DNA from: a virus
Reading direction: 5' to 3' (one strand)
IMG/VR virus record: IMGVR_UViG_3300028786_000014
Span: 1-45,993 of that record
Length of the DNA: 45,993 nt
Of this stretch, positions 45,279 to 45,993 are shown in pieces (the first letter of the stretch is position 1; every line of letters begins with the position of its first letter). The notes beneath the pieces are model-generated. The model had not been told where the DNA came from and made no database searches. It saw only the letters and a list, made by a program, of their open reading frames with translations. The position numbers and the translations under genes are program-made.

Positions 45279-45365
45279 TCACATCCCCATAGAGATGGAG
45301 ACGAACAACAGTGCTGCCATAATCGTCAGCACGACGATGAGACCGATCTTCTCGTTCTTGTCCAT
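45279..45365 (-). CDS. Single-pass membrane micro-protein, 28 aa
   Basis: MDKNEKIGLIVVLTIMAALLFVSISMGM: charged N-terminus and one long hydrophobic helix. ATG overlaps the stop of the preceding paralog (TGATG). Could be a small membrane regulator or toxin; unknown. Confidence 0.65.
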   Translation of the reverse strand: MDKNEKIGLIVVLTIMAALLFVSISMGM

Positions 45366-45823
45366 CACAGATCCGCGCTGTACTTCTCGATGAGAGCGGC
45401 GATACCGGAGAAAGAAGTCCCGGAATCGTTCATCTCCGCGAGAGACATGGGGAATTCGCTTTCCATCTCGTACGCCTCGGCTGAATCGTACGGATGAGGG
45501 TTGCACACCGAACCATCGTCGGTCTTCAAGCCAGCCCAGATCATGACTGCGTTCGGAACGAGATCGTCCCGATCGTCGAACTTGATGTTTTCATAAACAT
45601 CGTACGACTCGTCGGTGTCTTCGTCCGAGAACGAAGCGGACTTCCCTGCGACGCGGTTGACCTGGACTCCATCCTTGATAGCAAGCTCACACAGCACACC
45701 GAGGCAGCAGTGGCCTATAACTTCACCGCTCTCATTGTCGACCTGGACGAGAGCTTTGCTCGCCTGGTTGTAGACACCGGAACGAAGAGCTTCGGACCAG
45801 AGTTCTGCTATTTCCTGCTTCAT
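45365..45823 (-). CDS. CCLGVLC-family small phage protein, paralog E
   Basis: 152 residues, the longest copy. ATG after AAGGGAGAGAACA. ALRSGVYNQASKALV, CCLGVLCELAIKDG, an acidic insert (FSDEDTDESYDVYENI), IWAGLKTDDGSV, and the conserved end LAEMNDSGTSFSGIAALIEKYSADL. On the closed circle it lies directly before paralog A, so four copies are consecutive. Confidence 0.85.
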   Translation of the reverse strand: MKQEIAELWSEALRSGVYNQASKALVQVDNESGEVIGHCCLGVLCELAIKDGVQVNRVAGKSASFSDEDTDESYDVYENIKFDDRDDLVPNAVMIWAGLKTDDGSVCNPHPYDSAEAYEMESEFPMSLAEMNDSGTSFSGIAALIEKYSADL

Positions 45824-45859
45824 TGTTCTCTCCCTTGTTCGGTCTGAGATGACCACCCG

Positions 45860-45985
45860 AAGCACGTCCCTGAGGACGTGCGTCAGGCTACCACATCAGA
45901 GGTTGGCCTCGATGAAGTCGATAACCGGCTGGAAGGTTTCGACCTCGTCGTTCAGGTTCGCGAGCTTGATCATGTCTTCATCAGT
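45860..45985. repeat. Right copy of 126-bp terminal direct repeat
   Basis: Identical to 1-126. The eight bases after it (TACTGATG) do not match base 127 onward; they are the reverse complement of CATCAGTA at 120-127, so the contig end folds back on itself for a few bases. Confidence 0.9.
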
Positions 45986-45993
45986 TACTGATG
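45896..45993 (-). CDS. Duplicate 3' end of paralog A (partial)
   Basis: The same stop and last codons as the gene at 37-426, present again only because the contig end repeats. Not a separate gene. Confidence 0.85.
   Translation of the reverse strand, partial: SVTDEDMIKLANLNDEVETFQPVIDFIEANL

Noticed and set aside
1-45993. CRISPR array
   Set aside because: No set of regularly spaced identical repeats was seen; the repeated leaders in the accessory block flank genes, not spacers.

Overview
The window looks like the near-complete genome of a short-tailed (podovirus-like) double-stranded DNA phage of a high-GC actinobacterium. The call rests on a large terminase, a portal, an N4-gp56-like capsid protein, a GH25 lysin and an r1t-like holin, with no tape-measure, sheath, integrase or repressor seen. 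A WhiB-like protein, many GTG and TTG starts, and small-gene families typical of actinophages point to the host group. The nearest picture I know is the Streptomyces podophages of cluster BF (Beephvirinae); that is inference, not a database result. The first 126 bases recur exactly at 45860-45985, so the molecule is circular in the assembly or has short terminal repeats.

Layout. (1) 1-5.8 kb, minus strand: an accessory block of small, mostly unknown genes, each behind a nearly identical ribosome-binding leader and an intergenic hairpin. It continues across the circle join into 44.2-45.9 kb. It holds five copies of a protein family with a CCLGVLC motif. (2) 5.8-7.5 kb: non-coding control region with tandem leftward promoters, rRNA-leader-like motifs, 9-bp iterons and two perfect TGTGA-N6-TCACA palindromes ahead of the rightward late genes. 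(3) 7.5-23.3 kb, plus strand: terminase, HNH endonuclease, lysin, portal, a 1736-residue probable internal virion protein and a set of virion proteins, two of which carry muralytic domains on a shared C-terminal module. (4) 23.3-25.6 kb: a dense array of 23 tRNA genes which by hand folding covers all 20 amino acids, interspersed with several small structured RNAs that are not ordinary tRNAs. (5) 25.6-34.8 kb, plus strand: scaffold, a capsid gene whose 5' end is split by an HNH gene, decoration-like proteins, connector/tail proteins and the holin region, ending at a bidirectional terminator. (6) 34.9-42.5 kb, minus strand: replication and nucleotide genes (RecB/Cas4-like nuclease, RecA/DnaB-like ATPase, primase in two overlapping frames, dCMP deaminase), a WhiB-like regulator and many overlapping micro-genes, behind a strong promoter and a probable small RNA. 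(7) 42.7-44.2 kb, plus strand: phosphoesterase and sigma-like protein, convergent with the wrapped-around accessory block.

Working model: the WhiB-like and sigma-like proteins and the control regions direct transcription; the replication block copies DNA; the tRNA array adapts translation of a moderate-GC phage to a very high-GC host; the rightward block builds the virion and lyses the cell. The most unusual items are the structured RNAs inside the tRNA array, the complete isotype set, the capsid gene interrupted between 14-bp direct repeats, the cassette-like accessory block, the paired Crp-like palindromes, and a 14-bp perfect stem enclosing a folded RNA at 45.2 kb.
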